Assembly (NCBI GenBank): GCA_003149635.1
Contig: QCWI01000001.1
Span: forward strand, 423,977 to 487,976
Source: Fluviicola sp. XM-24bin1
GTDB taxonomy: Bacteria; Bacteroidota; Bacteroidia; Flavobacteriales_D; Crocinitomicaceae
Direction: 5' to 3'
Length of the DNA stretch: 64,000 nucleotides
Shown one piece after another: positions 51,909-60,138 of this stretch. A program made the position numbers and the translations under genes. The notes below the pieces were generated by a model. It ran no database searches. It saw only the letters and a program-made list of their open reading frames with translations, and was not told where the DNA came from. The stretch's first letter is position 1. Each line of letters opens with the position of its first letter.

Positions 51909-52709
51909 TTATTGCCCCATCAATTTAAAGAATTCTTCGTCAGATAATTGTTTTCTGTTGTCTAAAAGATAGTTTGCATCATCTCCAGCCCTATATCTGA
52001 GTGTGTTAGATTCATGTGTTACCGCAGCATAAATAACTTCTGCAACCAAAGAGGGGGGAGAAACAGTATTATTTGGGTCTTGCCATTGCTTCATCAAAGA
52101 ATCAATTATCGGTTTGTATTCCTCTATCTCTCCTGCCTGAAAATCAAATGAACGGCTGCCGAAATCTGTTGCAATAAAACCTGGTTCAACAATTTTCACT
52201 TTTACTCCAATGGCCTTCATTTCATAATGCAATGATTCAGATATTCCTTCCACCGCAAACTTGGTCCCATGATAAAGGCTGCCTAACGGAAACGTCATTT
52301 GTCCTCCAACCGAGGAAATGTTGACAATCACACCTGATTTGTTTTCCCTGAAGTGCGGGATTAGCGCTTTTGTCACATCCAATAAACCAATCACATTGGT
52401 GTTGAATTGTCGTATGATGTTTTCTCGTGGAAAAGCCTCTAATGGTCCGTAAGCTCCGTATCCAGCGTTGTTAAGTAAGGCATCAATCTTCCCAAATTTT
52501 TTAATGCCTCCTTTAATGGCATTTTCAATTGAGTTTAGATTGAGCACATCTAATGTCTCCAAATGTACATTTTCAAGTTCTGTTAACTCTTTTTCATTTT
52601 CGGGCTTGCGCATTGTAGCAACTACGTTCCATCCGTGTGAATGAAAGTGTTGGGCTGTTGCTTTACCTATTCCGCTACTTGCCCCAGTAATTAATATCGT
52701 CTTTCTCAT
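51909..52709 (-). CDS. SDR family oxidoreductase (islet, distal)
   Basis: A 266-aa classical short-chain dehydrogenase. The cofactor motif is GASSGIGKATAQHFHSHGWN. NNAGYGAYGP, the serine in IVNISSVGGQ and catalytic YHGTK (in GSLYHGTKFAVEGISESL) are all present. The C-terminal ~60 residues vary, as usual. It follows the first islet SDR by 2 nt, so they form an operon under the AraC regulator. The substrate is unknown. Confidence 0.87.
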   Translation of the reverse strand: MRKTILITGASSGIGKATAQHFHSHGWNVVATMRKPENEKELTELENVHLETLDVLNLNSIENAIKGGIKKFGKIDALLNNAGYGAYGPLEAFPRENIIRQFNTNVIGLLDVTKALIPHFRENKSGVIVNISSVGGQMTFPLGSLYHGTKFAVEGISESLHYEMKAIGVKVKIVEPGFIATDFGSRSFDFQAGEIEEYKPIIDSLMKQWQDPNNTVSPPSLVAEVIYAAVTHESNTLRYRAGDDANYLLDNRKQLSDEEFFKLMGQ

Positions 52710-52711
52710 GT

Positions 52712-53587
52712 TTAATTCTTGTTAAGTTCAAGCATGTTTGCTACACCATTTGCAGCGAAAATGCCTTTGGTAGTTTGCTCTAAAGCTTGATTATATAATT
52801 CGATTGGTTCCTTTAATCCAGAGAAGTCCACAACAGTTCTGAATGGCTTCTCACCAAAAGGTTGGTAGAGCAGCTCAACAAGTGCTTCAGCTACTCTTTC
52901 AGGACGTTGCATAGGAATGGTGTTAATGTATTCAACATAACCTTTAATGGATGCCTCAGGAGCATAGGCCATCTCGCCATATTGTTCCGCACGTTCAACA
53001 TCTTTTGGTTTTAACATCACATCCATAAATTCAGTTGGCATACCACCAGGTTCTATGATACAAGATTCAATTCCAAAACCAGATAACTCTGCACGATAAC
53101 CCTCCACTAATGACTCCAATGCATACTTTGATGCAGAATACGCTGCAAGAAACGGAGTAGTAACCCTTCCAATACAACTTGAAGTGTGTACAATGGTTCC
53201 TTTACCTTGTTGTCTGAAATAAGGTAGAACAGCTCTCATGAGTCTCTGAACTCCAAATACATTTACTTCAAACATCTGACGGATTTCATCTGCTGAAAAT
53301 GCTTCAAGAATTCCGTTGGCTCCAACACCAGCATTGTTAAATACAGCATCCAATCCTCCTAAAAGTTCTATTGATTTTTTTACTGCCGATTTTACACTGT
53401 CCTCATTGGTTACATCCATTTCTACAAGATGAACACCAGCTGATGAAAGTTCCGAAGAGATAGTTTCATTTTTGCCTTTAGTGGAACGCATGGTTCCGAC
53501 TACAGAATGACCATTTTCAACTAAAGATTTACATGCAAGACTTCCGAAAGCACCGCTTGCTCCTGTTACTAATATTTTTTGTTTCAT
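52712..53587 (-). CDS. SDR family oxidoreductase (islet, proximal)
   Basis: A 291-aa short-chain dehydrogenase. Cofactor motif GASGAFGSLACKSLVENGHS (one Gly variant of the usual pattern), NNAGVGANGI, serine in IVHTSSCIGR and catalytic YSASK (in FLAAYSASKYALESLV). It is related to its downstream neighbour, which suggests old duplication. It is preceded by a -7 box and paired operator-like repeats, 26 to 84 nt upstream of its start codon. Confidence 0.87.
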   Translation of the reverse strand: MKQKILVTGASGAFGSLACKSLVENGHSVVGTMRSTKGKNETISSELSSAGVHLVEMDVTNEDSVKSAVKKSIELLGGLDAVFNNAGVGANGILEAFSADEIRQMFEVNVFGVQRLMRAVLPYFRQQGKGTIVHTSSCIGRVTTPFLAAYSASKYALESLVEGYRAELSGFGIESCIIEPGGMPTEFMDVMLKPKDVERAEQYGEMAYAPEASIKGYVEYINTIPMQRPERVAEALVELLYQPFGEKPFRTVVDFSGLKEPIELYNQALEQTTKGIFAANGVANMLELNKN

Positions 53588-53612
53588 AACGATTGTTTTA
53601 ATGATTATGAAT

Positions 53613-53671
53613 CAAAAGTACAGCGTTAAGGTCCAGAAGGTTAACACATAAAGCGGTGAGTCTAACACATA
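53613..53671 (-). promoter_or_regulatory. SDR operon promoter with paired AraC-type operators
   Basis: On the minus strand TACTTTTG (53613-53620) is a perfect TAnnTTTG -7 box. No TTTG is seen at -33. Instead two direct copies of TAACACATA (53642-53650 and 53663-53671, exactly 21 bp apart) lie at about -35 and -56. This is the layout of a promoter activated by an AraC-type protein. Confidence 0.6.
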
Positions 53672-53700
53672 TCGCAGAACTCAGATAATTTTGAGGAAAT

Positions 53701-54609
53701 CTAATTTAGTTGTCTGTATTCCTGAGGTGTTTTTCCAGTTTTTTGTTTGAATAGCCTGCTGAAGTAATGTGGGTAGTTGAATCCTAATGAATATGCAATT
53801 CCACTAATAGAATCTGTGGTTTGCAAAAGCATGTTCTTGGCTTTTTCTACAAGGAATTCATTTATGTGTTCAATTGCAGACCTCCCTGTTTCTTTAGCAA
53901 GAAGGTCGCTTAAGTAACTTGGAGATAAATTGCATTTATCCGCCAGGTATTGCATTGTTGGTAAACCCTCCTCTTTAGTTTCATTGTCCGAGTAGAAGTC
54001 TTTAAGTAAACGTTCTACTTTGGAAACGACATCAAGATTTAAATTGGTTCGGGTATTGAATTGACGACCATAAAAGCGCTGGCAATGGTTTAGCATCAAT
54101 TCAATATTAGAAATAAGAACTTCCTGGCTATGCTCATCAATTCTTTCATTGATTTCACTTACAATCAGATTGAAAATTTGATTAAGCGTACCTTGCTCTT
54201 GTTTGGATAGATGTAGAGCTTCATGTACTTCATAATTGAAAAAGCTGAACTTATCAATTTTTTCACCTAATGGAGATTTTCGAATCAAATCTGGATGAAA
54301 GTAGAGCATCCAACCTTGTACCTCATTTAATGCTTGAGGCTTTGTAATAGTAATAATCTGCTCTGGTGCTGTAAAAATTAAAACGCCTTCATTGAAATCA
54401 TACGAATTCCTACCATAGTTTATTCCGCAATTTGCACTCTTAAGAGCAATGCAATACAAGTCAGAGGAGAAACGCTTTCCAATCAATTCTTCACCGTAAG
54501 CCAGTTTGGCTGTATCTATTACTGTAATTAACGGATGAGAAGTATCTCCTTTGCCCATAACTCCCAGTAGGTCTGATATGGTTTTTGAATGTATGATGTC
54601 ATTACTCAT
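53701..54609 (-). CDS. AraC family transcription regulator
   Basis: A 302-aa regulator. The N-terminal ~190 residues form an uncharacterised sensor domain. The C-terminal AraC DNA-binding domain has two helix-turn-helix units: MQYLADKCNLSPSYLSDLLA and ISGIAYSLGFNYPHYFSRLF, ending KTGKTPQEYRQLN. It lies upstream of the two SDR genes in the same direction, and TAACACA-type repeats occur both before it and before the SDR operon, so it probably controls itself and them. Confidence 0.9.
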   Translation of the reverse strand: MSNDIIHSKTISDLLGVMGKGDTSHPLITVIDTAKLAYGEELIGKRFSSDLYCIALKSANCGINYGRNSYDFNEGVLIFTAPEQIITITKPQALNEVQGWMLYFHPDLIRKSPLGEKIDKFSFFNYEVHEALHLSKQEQGTLNQIFNLIVSEINERIDEHSQEVLISNIELMLNHCQRFYGRQFNTRTNLNLDVVSKVERLLKDFYSDNETKEEGLPTMQYLADKCNLSPSYLSDLLAKETGRSAIEHINEFLVEKAKNMLLQTTDSISGIAYSLGFNYPHYFSRLFKQKTGKTPQEYRQLN

Positions 54610-54614
54610 GGTAA

Positions 54615-54656
54615 CAAAAATACTATCAAGTTATGATATGGTATAACACAAATCGC
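54615..54656 (-). promoter_or_regulatory. araC-like gene promoter with one operator copy
   Basis: The minus strand has TATTTTTG (54615-54622), a -7 box. TAACACAAATCGC (54644-54656) matches the repeat before the SDR operon (TAACACATATCGC) at 12 of 13 bases, consistent with autoregulation. Confidence 0.5.
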
Positions 54657-54713
54657 TGTTTATGAAGTTCAATTAATCTGTCGTTATTTGGTTCGACAAT
54701 GCAATCATTGCGG

Positions 54714-54792
54714 GTACATTTAAAAAGAAAGCCCTGTATCATAGTGATACGGGGCTTTTTTGGTTCGACACTTACCGAAAACGATTCGACAA
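54714..54792 (+). repeat. direct repeat copy 2 (att-like)
   Basis: An exact 57-bp copy (54714-54770) of the sequence after tRNA-Leu, with the tRNA terminator but without the tRNA. Just to its left are an extra TTCGACA (54692-54698) and a small palindrome GCAATCATTGC (54701-54711). It separates the AraC gene from the truncated redoxin gene. Confidence 0.8.
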
Positions 54793-54801
54793 TTTTGTCA
54801 T

Positions 54802-55218
54802 TTAAATCATTTCACCTCTTGCTGGGTATCCTGATTTGACGATATAATCAACTGCTTTTACAAAGGTTGGTAGGTAAGGTCTTCCCCAAGGGTTACTATT
54901 GATATTGGAGTAGTATACCTCATTTTTATTGTCGATTAAAAACAATCCTGGTTCACTAAAAACTGCAGGCTCACCATCTTTAACGGCTTCACTTAAGTAT
55001 AATCCCCATTCAACAGCTGATTCTTTACTTAGCTCATAACCAAGTATAAGATTAGGTAGTTCCCAATCCTTTCTCGATAAACGTGCTCTTTTTTCAGTAT
55101 CCATACTAACCGCCACAACATTTACACCTCTTTCCTCAAAGGCAGGAATCAATTCATGTAATTGCTGGAGGTGTTTTTTACATACAGGGCAGTGCAAGCC
55201 TCTATAAAAAACTACCAT
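54802..55218 (-). pseudogene. redoxin-like protein, N-terminus lost
   Basis: A 138-aa AhpC/TSA-type redoxin fragment. It opens with MVVFYRGLHCPVCKKHLQQL, holding the peroxidatic-type CPVC, then NVVAVSMDTEKRARLSRKDW, EPGLFLIDNKNEVYYSNINS and a PARGEM end. Relatives have about 30 more residues before this. Here the frame is open 20 codons further upstream (GEDGFNDQRPQNF is redoxin-like) with no start codon, and ends in a TGA at 55276-55278. The loss coincides with the broken MFS gene on the other strand. It may still be translated from the internal ATG but is probably not functional. Confidence 0.7.
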
Positions 55219-55281
55219 TGTAAAATTCTGTGGACGTTGGTCGTTAAATCCATCTTCACCATTAAAATACTCTTTTCAACC

Positions 55282-55797
55282 ATGATGGCATTTTACATTG
55301 GTACTATTTCCCTTTTTCTTATCGACCTTTTCGATTTCAATACGCAAGAATTAGGAACCTTTCTTTTTGTGGTTGGAGTCTTTCTTTCCTTCAATCAAGC
55401 AGTTTTATCCAAGTTTTTTGTGAAGAAATTCGGTGAGTTCCGAACGCTTTTAATCGGTTTGACCTTCTGTGCACTAGGCTTAATCGCGATCAACTTGACC
55501 ACCAATTTATACGTGTTCATCGGATTTTATTACATCATGAACTTAGGCTTGTCACTTTGTTTTCCGACTTTCAACGCGCTCATTTCCATGCATGCCGATC
55601 CGAAAAAGCAGGGAGAGATTATGGGGATTTCTGAAGCCATCAATTCCTTTGCGATGGCTTTATTTCCGGTAATTTCAGCGTACTTATACGACCTCTTCGG
55701 ATTTGGATTGTACTTCTTCATTAGCGCTTTGCCAGCGTTCGCATTGTTGCTTGCTATTTTGAAGCTTCGAAAAGTAGGTGCAGCCGCTTTAGATTAA
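55282..55797 (+). pseudogene. MFS transporter, C-terminal half only
   Basis: A fragment with about six membrane helices corresponding to helices 7-12 of a major facilitator transporter (MMAFYIGTISLFLIDLFDFN, FRTLLIGLTFCALGLIAINL, CFPTFNALISMHADPKKQGE, AINSFAMALFPVISAYLYDL). The loop after helix 10 with KKQGEIMGISEA is typical of TetA-like drug/H+ antiporters. The first six helices and the normal start are missing. The frame continues upstream only as antisense of the redoxin gene. It is therefore a remnant, most likely cut when the islet inserted. Confidence 0.75.
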
Positions 55798-55880
55798 TTT
55801 TTCAACCTTTTTCTATTCCATTTCGTTGATAATAAGGCGGACGTAGGGATTAACGGTGCATGTAAATGAGACAAATGCCG

Positions 55881-55888
55881 TATCTTTG
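55881..55888 (+). promoter_or_regulatory. -7 box of the T9SS gene at 55909
   Basis: TATCTTTG is a perfect TAnnTTTG element, 20 nt before the start codon. A clear TTTG -33 element was not seen at the right spacing. Confidence 0.45.
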
Positions 55889-55908
55889 CCGCCTATTGAT
55901 TACGAACT

Positions 55909-57747
55909 ATGAATAAATTTTTCCTCACATTTTTATTGGTATTGCTTGTCGGCGCTGTATCTGCGCAGGTAAATGATAGTGGACGGGGTAAAACTCCGAA
56001 TCCACGCGTTTCGGCAAAAAAGCCAGGTGTGATCAATTCATCAGTTCAAAACAAGACGGTTATTTGGTCCAGTACTTTTTCTAATACGCAAGATTGGCTC
56101 ATCGGTAATTCTGCCAACAATACAGCGGATTGGGAGATTACTTACGAACCCTATTTCTGGTGGTCGGCAAACGAACCGCTAGCTTCATCATCAGGAGGAA
56201 ACGCGGCTTTCTTTAACTCCGATAGTTATGCTCAGGCAGCGAATCAAATTGAGAACAATGCTTGGATTCAATCGATGCCGTTCATATGTAGCAATAACAA
56301 CACGGTGGCGGTCACTTTCCAGCAATTCTTTAATAAATGGACAGGTCGTACCTTCGTTCAGGTCTCCAATAACGGAGGGCAAACATGGGTGGATTACGAA
56401 GTAAATGAGTCCATGGAGAATAACGACGAGACTCCGAACCCAGAAGAAATTACGGTAGATATCACAGCGACGGCTGCTAATCAGCAAGAGGTAATCATTC
56501 GATTTTTATATCTGTCAAATGCCATTTCGGATGGAGGAACAGATAACACAGCTGGTGACGGTTGGGATTACGGTTGGATCGTAGATGACGTCGTAGTGGC
56601 AGAATTGCCAGATAACGATGTAGCCTTGACGCATGCGTGGCACGCCAATATTACCGATGATTACGAGTACTCAATGGTACCGCAATCGCAGTCTCGCGAA
56701 ATGGTTCCATGTGTTGTAGTGTCCAACGAAGGAGCATTGCTACAAAACTTGGTGATTACAGCAACGATTACGCACGACGGCAACTTGGTGGATCAATACA
56801 CCGAAACGGTTTCCATTCCATACGGATCGAAAGATACGGTCATGTTCAACACAGGATATGTCCCGATGAGTATTGGTCAGTACGATGTATCATTCTCTGT
56901 ACCCTTTGATCAAGACACATCTGATAATTCCATTGATGCATCACCATTGATGATAAACGAAAGTGTGATGGCGCATGACTATGGAAGTGCTGCCGTATTT
57001 GGATGGGATCCTAATTCAACAAATGCCACAGTTGCGCAATTGGCCAACGAACCGCATTCTTGGGGGAATATCTATTTCCCAGAAGTGAACGAAGAAATTT
57101 TCGGAGTCGATGTGAATTTCGCCGTGGGAACGACTCCAGGATTGTTTGTGATGGTGCGCGTCCAACGCTTTGACAATGTGGGAGGAATTCAAGGAAACCT
57201 TCAGTTGGTAACGTCACAATCATTCGTGGTTGAAAATGCAAATATCGGAACGGGTGTAACAACCATTCCATTCCCTCAGCCTGCTATGTTGGTAAGCGGA
57301 TCAGGGTACATTATTGATGTTTTCAAAGTAGACGGAACAACGAACACAGGATTCTTCCTTGGTGGATCAGACGGTGCAACAGAAGACGACGACTATTCTA
57401 CAGTAGCCTTTGGCCCATACGGACAAGGAAGCGCTATTAATTATTACGTCAACTGGGGATTCGCGCCATATGTTCGCGCCAATTTCAATCAAGTATTGAG
57501 CGTGGAAGAAAGCAGTTTATCTAATGTATCCATCTATCCGAATCCGTCCGAAGGCGTGTTCCAAATCGAAAATGGAGATAACTCTTTGAGCTCAGTCGTT
57601 GTAACCAATGTAGAAGGCCGCGAAATCCTAACAACTCAAATGACGGGGTCTACTTCTATCGACATTTCTGGAAATGCTTCAGGTATCTACCTCGTAACGG
57701 TATCCAACCAAGAAGGACGATTGACCAAGCGAATCACTTTAAGGTAG
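55909..57747 (+). CDS. T9SS type A secreted protein
   Basis: A 612-aa secreted protein with a signal peptide (MNKFFLTFLLVLLVGAVSAQ). Residues ~50-235 form a jelly-roll/MAM-like domain with paired GWDYGWIVDDVVVAELPDND and TFVQVSNNGGQTWVDYEV. A CARDB-like domain follows (NDVALTHAWHANITDDYEYS to QYDVSFSVPFDQDTSDN), then a beta domain with FFLGGSDGATEDDDYSTV. The end is a T9SS type A sorting domain (NVSIYPNPSEGVFQIENGDN, GIYLVTVSNQEGRLTKRITL). It could be an adhesin, inhibitor or an enzyme-associated protein; no catalytic motif is visible. Confidence 0.8.
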   Translation: MNKFFLTFLLVLLVGAVSAQVNDSGRGKTPNPRVSAKKPGVINSSVQNKTVIWSSTFSNTQDWLIGNSANNTADWEITYEPYFWWSANEPLASSSGGNAAFFNSDSYAQAANQIENNAWIQSMPFICSNNNTVAVTFQQFFNKWTGRTFVQVSNNGGQTWVDYEVNESMENNDETPNPEEITVDITATAANQQEVIIRFLYLSNAISDGGTDNTAGDGWDYGWIVDDVVVAELPDNDVALTHAWHANITDDYEYSMVPQSQSREMVPCVVVSNEGALLQNLVITATITHDGNLVDQYTETVSIPYGSKDTVMFNTGYVPMSIGQYDVSFSVPFDQDTSDNSIDASPLMINESVMAHDYGSAAVFGWDPNSTNATVAQLANEPHSWGNIYFPEVNEEIFGVDVNFAVGTTPGLFVMVRVQRFDNVGGIQGNLQLVTSQSFVVENANIGTGVTTIPFPQPAMLVSGSGYIIDVFKVDGTTNTGFFLGGSDGATEDDDYSTVAFGPYGQGSAINYYVNWGFAPYVRANFNQVLSVEESSLSNVSIYPNPSEGVFQIENGDNSLSSVVVTNVEGREILTTQMTGSTSIDISGNASGIYLVTVSNQEGRLTKRITLR

Positions 57748-57810
57748 ATTCATTCTTCCTTCTTTCTATCGAACAATCTAAAAGTCGAACTGCCCTAGTA
57801 TCTTATTTAC

Positions 57811-57818
57811 TACTTTTG
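57811..57818 (+). promoter_or_regulatory. -7 box of fabD
   Basis: TACTTTTG matches TAnnTTTG and ends 16 nt before the fabD start codon. No clear -33 element. Confidence 0.45.
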
Positions 57819-57834
57819 ACCAAAATTTTACGAA

Positions 57835-58728
57835 ATGAAAGCATACGTTTTTCCAGGTCAGGGAGCCCAATTTTCAGGAATGGGAAAGGACTTATACGAT
57901 TCTTCGGAGGTGGCACGCGACATGTTCCACAAGGCGAATGAAGTATTAGGATTTGATATCACGAAAATCATGTTCGAAGGAACAGATGAAGAGTTGAAGC
58001 AAACAAAAGTAACGCAACCAGCGATCTTCTTGCACTCAACTATCTTAGCAGCTTGCTTGGGTGATTCGTTCCAGCCAGATATGGTAGCAGGACACTCATT
58101 GGGTGAGTTGTCTGCACTTGTGGCGAACAAAACCTTGAACTTCGAAGACGGACTTCGTTTGGTATCGAAACGTGCCTTGGCAATGCAAGCGGCATGTGAA
58201 GCAGAGCCATCGACAATGGCGGCGATCCTTGGATTGGAGGATGCAGTGGTTGAAGACATCTGTGAGAAAGTAGATGGAGTTGTCGTAGCAGCGAATTACA
58301 ACTGTCCGGGTCAATTGGTAATCTCTGGAGCAGTTCCTGCAGTAGAAAAAGCATGTGAATTGGCAACGGAAGCCGGAGCGCGCCGAGCAATGGTATTACC
58401 CGTTGGAGGAGCATTCCACTCACCTTTGATGGAGCCTGCACGTGAGGAGTTGGCAGCAGCAATTGAAGCGACGACATTTAATGCGCCATCATGCCCGGTG
58501 TATCAAAATGTAACGGCGAGCGCTGTAACAGATCCAGCGGAGATTAAAAAGAATTTGGTAGCGCAATTGACGGCGCCAGTTCGTTGGACACAAACCATGA
58601 ATCAAATGATTAATGACGGTTGCGAAGAAGTAATCGAAGTAGGGCCAGGTAAAGTATTGCAAGGTCTCTTCAAAAAAGTGGATCGCAAATTCCCAACTTC
58701 CAGCGCAGCATTGGAAACAGCCGAGTAA
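57835..58728 (+). CDS. fabD: malonyl-CoA-ACP transacylase
   Basis: A 297-aa enzyme that moves malonyl from CoA to acyl carrier protein at the start of fatty acid synthesis. The active-site serine is S88 (in VAGHSLGELSALVANKTLNF). The N-terminal FPGQGAQFSGMGKDLYDSSE, QPAIFLHST and the later GGAFHSPLM with the catalytic His are in place. The length fits FabD. Strong codon preference suggests high expression. It is monocistronic, with a clear terminator and its own -7 box, and no other fab gene is adjacent. Confidence 0.93.
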   Translation: MKAYVFPGQGAQFSGMGKDLYDSSEVARDMFHKANEVLGFDITKIMFEGTDEELKQTKVTQPAIFLHSTILAACLGDSFQPDMVAGHSLGELSALVANKTLNFEDGLRLVSKRALAMQAACEAEPSTMAAILGLEDAVVEDICEKVDGVVVAANYNCPGQLVISGAVPAVEKACELATEAGARRAMVLPVGGAFHSPLMEPAREELAAAIEATTFNAPSCPVYQNVTASAVTDPAEIKKNLVAQLTAPVRWTQTMNQMINDGCEEVIEVGPGKVLQGLFKKVDRKFPTSSAALETAE

Positions 58729-58747
58729 TTAAATTACATACATATTG

Positions 58748-58790
58748 AAACCCCGGTCATCTACATTGAGATGCCGGGGTTTTTCGTTTT
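58748..58790 (+). terminator. terminator of fabD
   Basis: AAACCCCGG (58748-58756) pairs with CCGGGGTTT (58774-58782), with CATCT/AGATG inside, then TTCGTTTT. It lies 19 nt after the fabD stop codon. Confidence 0.9.
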
Positions 58791-58800
58791 GGATAATTAA

Positions 58801-58925
58801 TATCGGCAGCTCTAATTCAACTAATCTAAAAATCCAACAGTGGAACGGCCTAAAAATCTAATCTGTCTAATCCCTCTAACCACTCTATTTCCTCTAATCC
58901 CTCCAACCTCTCCTAACTCTTTTAA
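58801..58925. other. pyrimidine-rich tract with degenerate CTAATC repeats
   Basis: A gene-free stretch between fabD and the TonB plug gene, made of loose repeats such as CTAATCTAAAAATCC, CTAATCCCTCTAACC and CTAATCCCTCCAACC. A similar tract lies at 62180-62265, and shorter pieces near 57775 and 24080. No promoter could be picked out inside it. Confidence 0.5.
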
Positions 58926-59006
58926 AAAAAATCAAAAAACTTTTATGGAATAGAAAACGACCCCGCATCTCACTATCAAACAACGCAGAAATAAAAATCA
59001 ATTCTT

Positions 59007-59741
59007 ATGAAAAAAATAATGATACTAGCATGTTTGATCTTCGGGATGGGATCGACTTACGCACAGAACGCAATGGGTGAAGTAATTGGAGAAGTTCAAG
59101 ACCCAAAAGGTGGTGCTCTTGTTGACGCTCACGTTTACATTGATGATGTTTTCGGACAACGATATCAAGCCAAAACAGATTTGGATGGACGATTCAGAAT
59201 CTCAGCGATTCCAGTGGGAGAGTACTTCTTAAATATCCAACAGTTTGGAGATACCTTAAAAGGAATTGAGGTTGATGTACCTCGCGATGGATTCCATAAT
59301 TGTGGAGTAATTGTATTCAGCAGTGAAACGATCTTAGAAATGGATAAGGTAGTTGTTACCGCTGATAAGGGAATGAAGCTCGTGGACGGAAACTTACCAG
59401 TAACAACCATGAAAGCTGCCGAAATTCAGCAAAGTGCGGTGAAATTCGACGTAGTGGAGTTGATCAACTCTATGTCCTCTGAAATTCAAGTGGATGCCGC
59501 GGGAGAAATCATCATTCGTGGATCAAGACCGGGAGATTTACTGTACCTCGTGGATGGAATTAAAACAGCAGAAGTAGGGGCCATGCCATCGGCAGCCATC
59601 GGTTCATTGACTGTGTACACAGGAGGAATCCCTGCAAAATACGGAGATACGCTCGGTGGAGTAGTAGCGATGGAAACGCAAAGTTACTTCGATCTTTATC
59701 GCGCGTGGAAAGCAAAACAATTGAAGGCGGGAAAAATGTAA
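59007..59741 (+). CDS. TonB plug-only protein with carboxypeptidase-like domain
   Basis: A 244-aa exported protein. Signal peptide (MKKIMILACLIFGMGSTYAQ), a carboxypeptidase-regulatory-like Ig domain (VIGEVQDPKGGALVDAHVYI to GRFRISAIPVGEYFLNIQQF), then a TonB plug domain (VVVTADKGMKLVDG, GEIIIRGSRPGDLLYLVDGI, LTVYTGGIPAKYGDTLGGVV). Full receptors continue with a ~600-aa beta-barrel; here the protein stops after the plug, followed by a terminator and no barrel gene. It is either a natural plug-only signalling protein or a truncated receptor. Confidence 0.8.
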   Translation: MKKIMILACLIFGMGSTYAQNAMGEVIGEVQDPKGGALVDAHVYIDDVFGQRYQAKTDLDGRFRISAIPVGEYFLNIQQFGDTLKGIEVDVPRDGFHNCGVIVFSSETILEMDKVVVTADKGMKLVDGNLPVTTMKAAEIQQSAVKFDVVELINSMSSEIQVDAAGEIIIRGSRPGDLLYLVDGIKTAEVGAMPSAAIGSLTVYTGGIPAKYGDTLGGVVAMETQSYFDLYRAWKAKQLKAGKM

Positions 59742-59764
59742 GCTCTAGTAAGCAAATGCCTTCG

Positions 59765-59798
59765 AAAGGGATTCCGTAGTTGCTGGGATCCCTTTTTT
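59765..59798 (+). terminator. terminator of the TonB plug gene
   Basis: AAAGGGATTCC (59765-59775) pairs with GGGATCCCTTT (one mismatch), followed by TTTTG, 24 nt after the stop codon. Confidence 0.75.
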
Positions 59799-59803
59799 GT
59801 TGC

Positions 59804-60124
59804 CTATTTGAGAGTTTGCGATTCTCGATCAATGATTTCTGCAAATTCTTGAAATATTGAGGTGTCATAATCCTCGGAAAGAACTCTAAATTCAATGCTA
59901 TCATCCCCATCTAAGTATATCTGATAATCAATATTTTCCTTCGAGAAAGAAATTTCTGATGCTGAAGAATGCCAAGATGCACTGTGAAGTTTTTGATCCA
60001 GAGTTTGTGGTTGAATATGGTCTTTTACGATATTAATCAAATCGTAAACCCAACCACCACCATGAATATCCAAAAATAAATATTTAGGAAGTTTAGCTTC
60101 TTGCTCAACTAAATGGATGGCCAT
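59804..60124 (-). CDS. hypothetical protein
   Basis: A 106-aa protein not recognised. It is acidic, mixed alpha/beta and cytoplasmic by composition (KLPKYLFLDIHGGGWVYDLI, NIDYQIYLDGDDSIEFRVLS). It begins 14 nt downstream of the manC-like gene on the same strand, so it may be the last gene of the SprT-manC operon. Codon use is A+T-richer than its neighbours by eye. Confidence 0.5.
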   Translation of the reverse strand: MAIHLVEQEAKLPKYLFLDIHGGGWVYDLINIVKDHIQPQTLDQKLHSASWHSSASEISFSKENIDYQIYLDGDDSIEFRVLSEDYDTSIFQEFAEIIDRESQTLK

Positions 60125-60138
60125 ATAATTGAGAGTAT

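Larger units (their letters stand above)
51831..55275. mobile_element. putative genomic islet at tRNA-Leu, no integrase
   Basis: The 57-bp direct repeats flank 2.8 kb carrying two SDR genes and an AraC gene. A truncated redoxin gene follows, up to a junction near 55255-55280 where an MFS transporter gene has also lost its 5' half. The segment looks A+T-richer than its neighbours by eye (not computed). No recombinase is present, so it may be a non-autonomous cassette, or the result of two successive insertions followed by deletion. Limits are inferred. Confidence 0.5.

Noticed and set aside
55162..55281. N-terminal 40 residues of the open frame leading into the MFS fragment
   Set aside because: These codons are antisense to the redoxin gene and do not resemble a transporter N-terminus, so the real MFS remnant starts near 55282.
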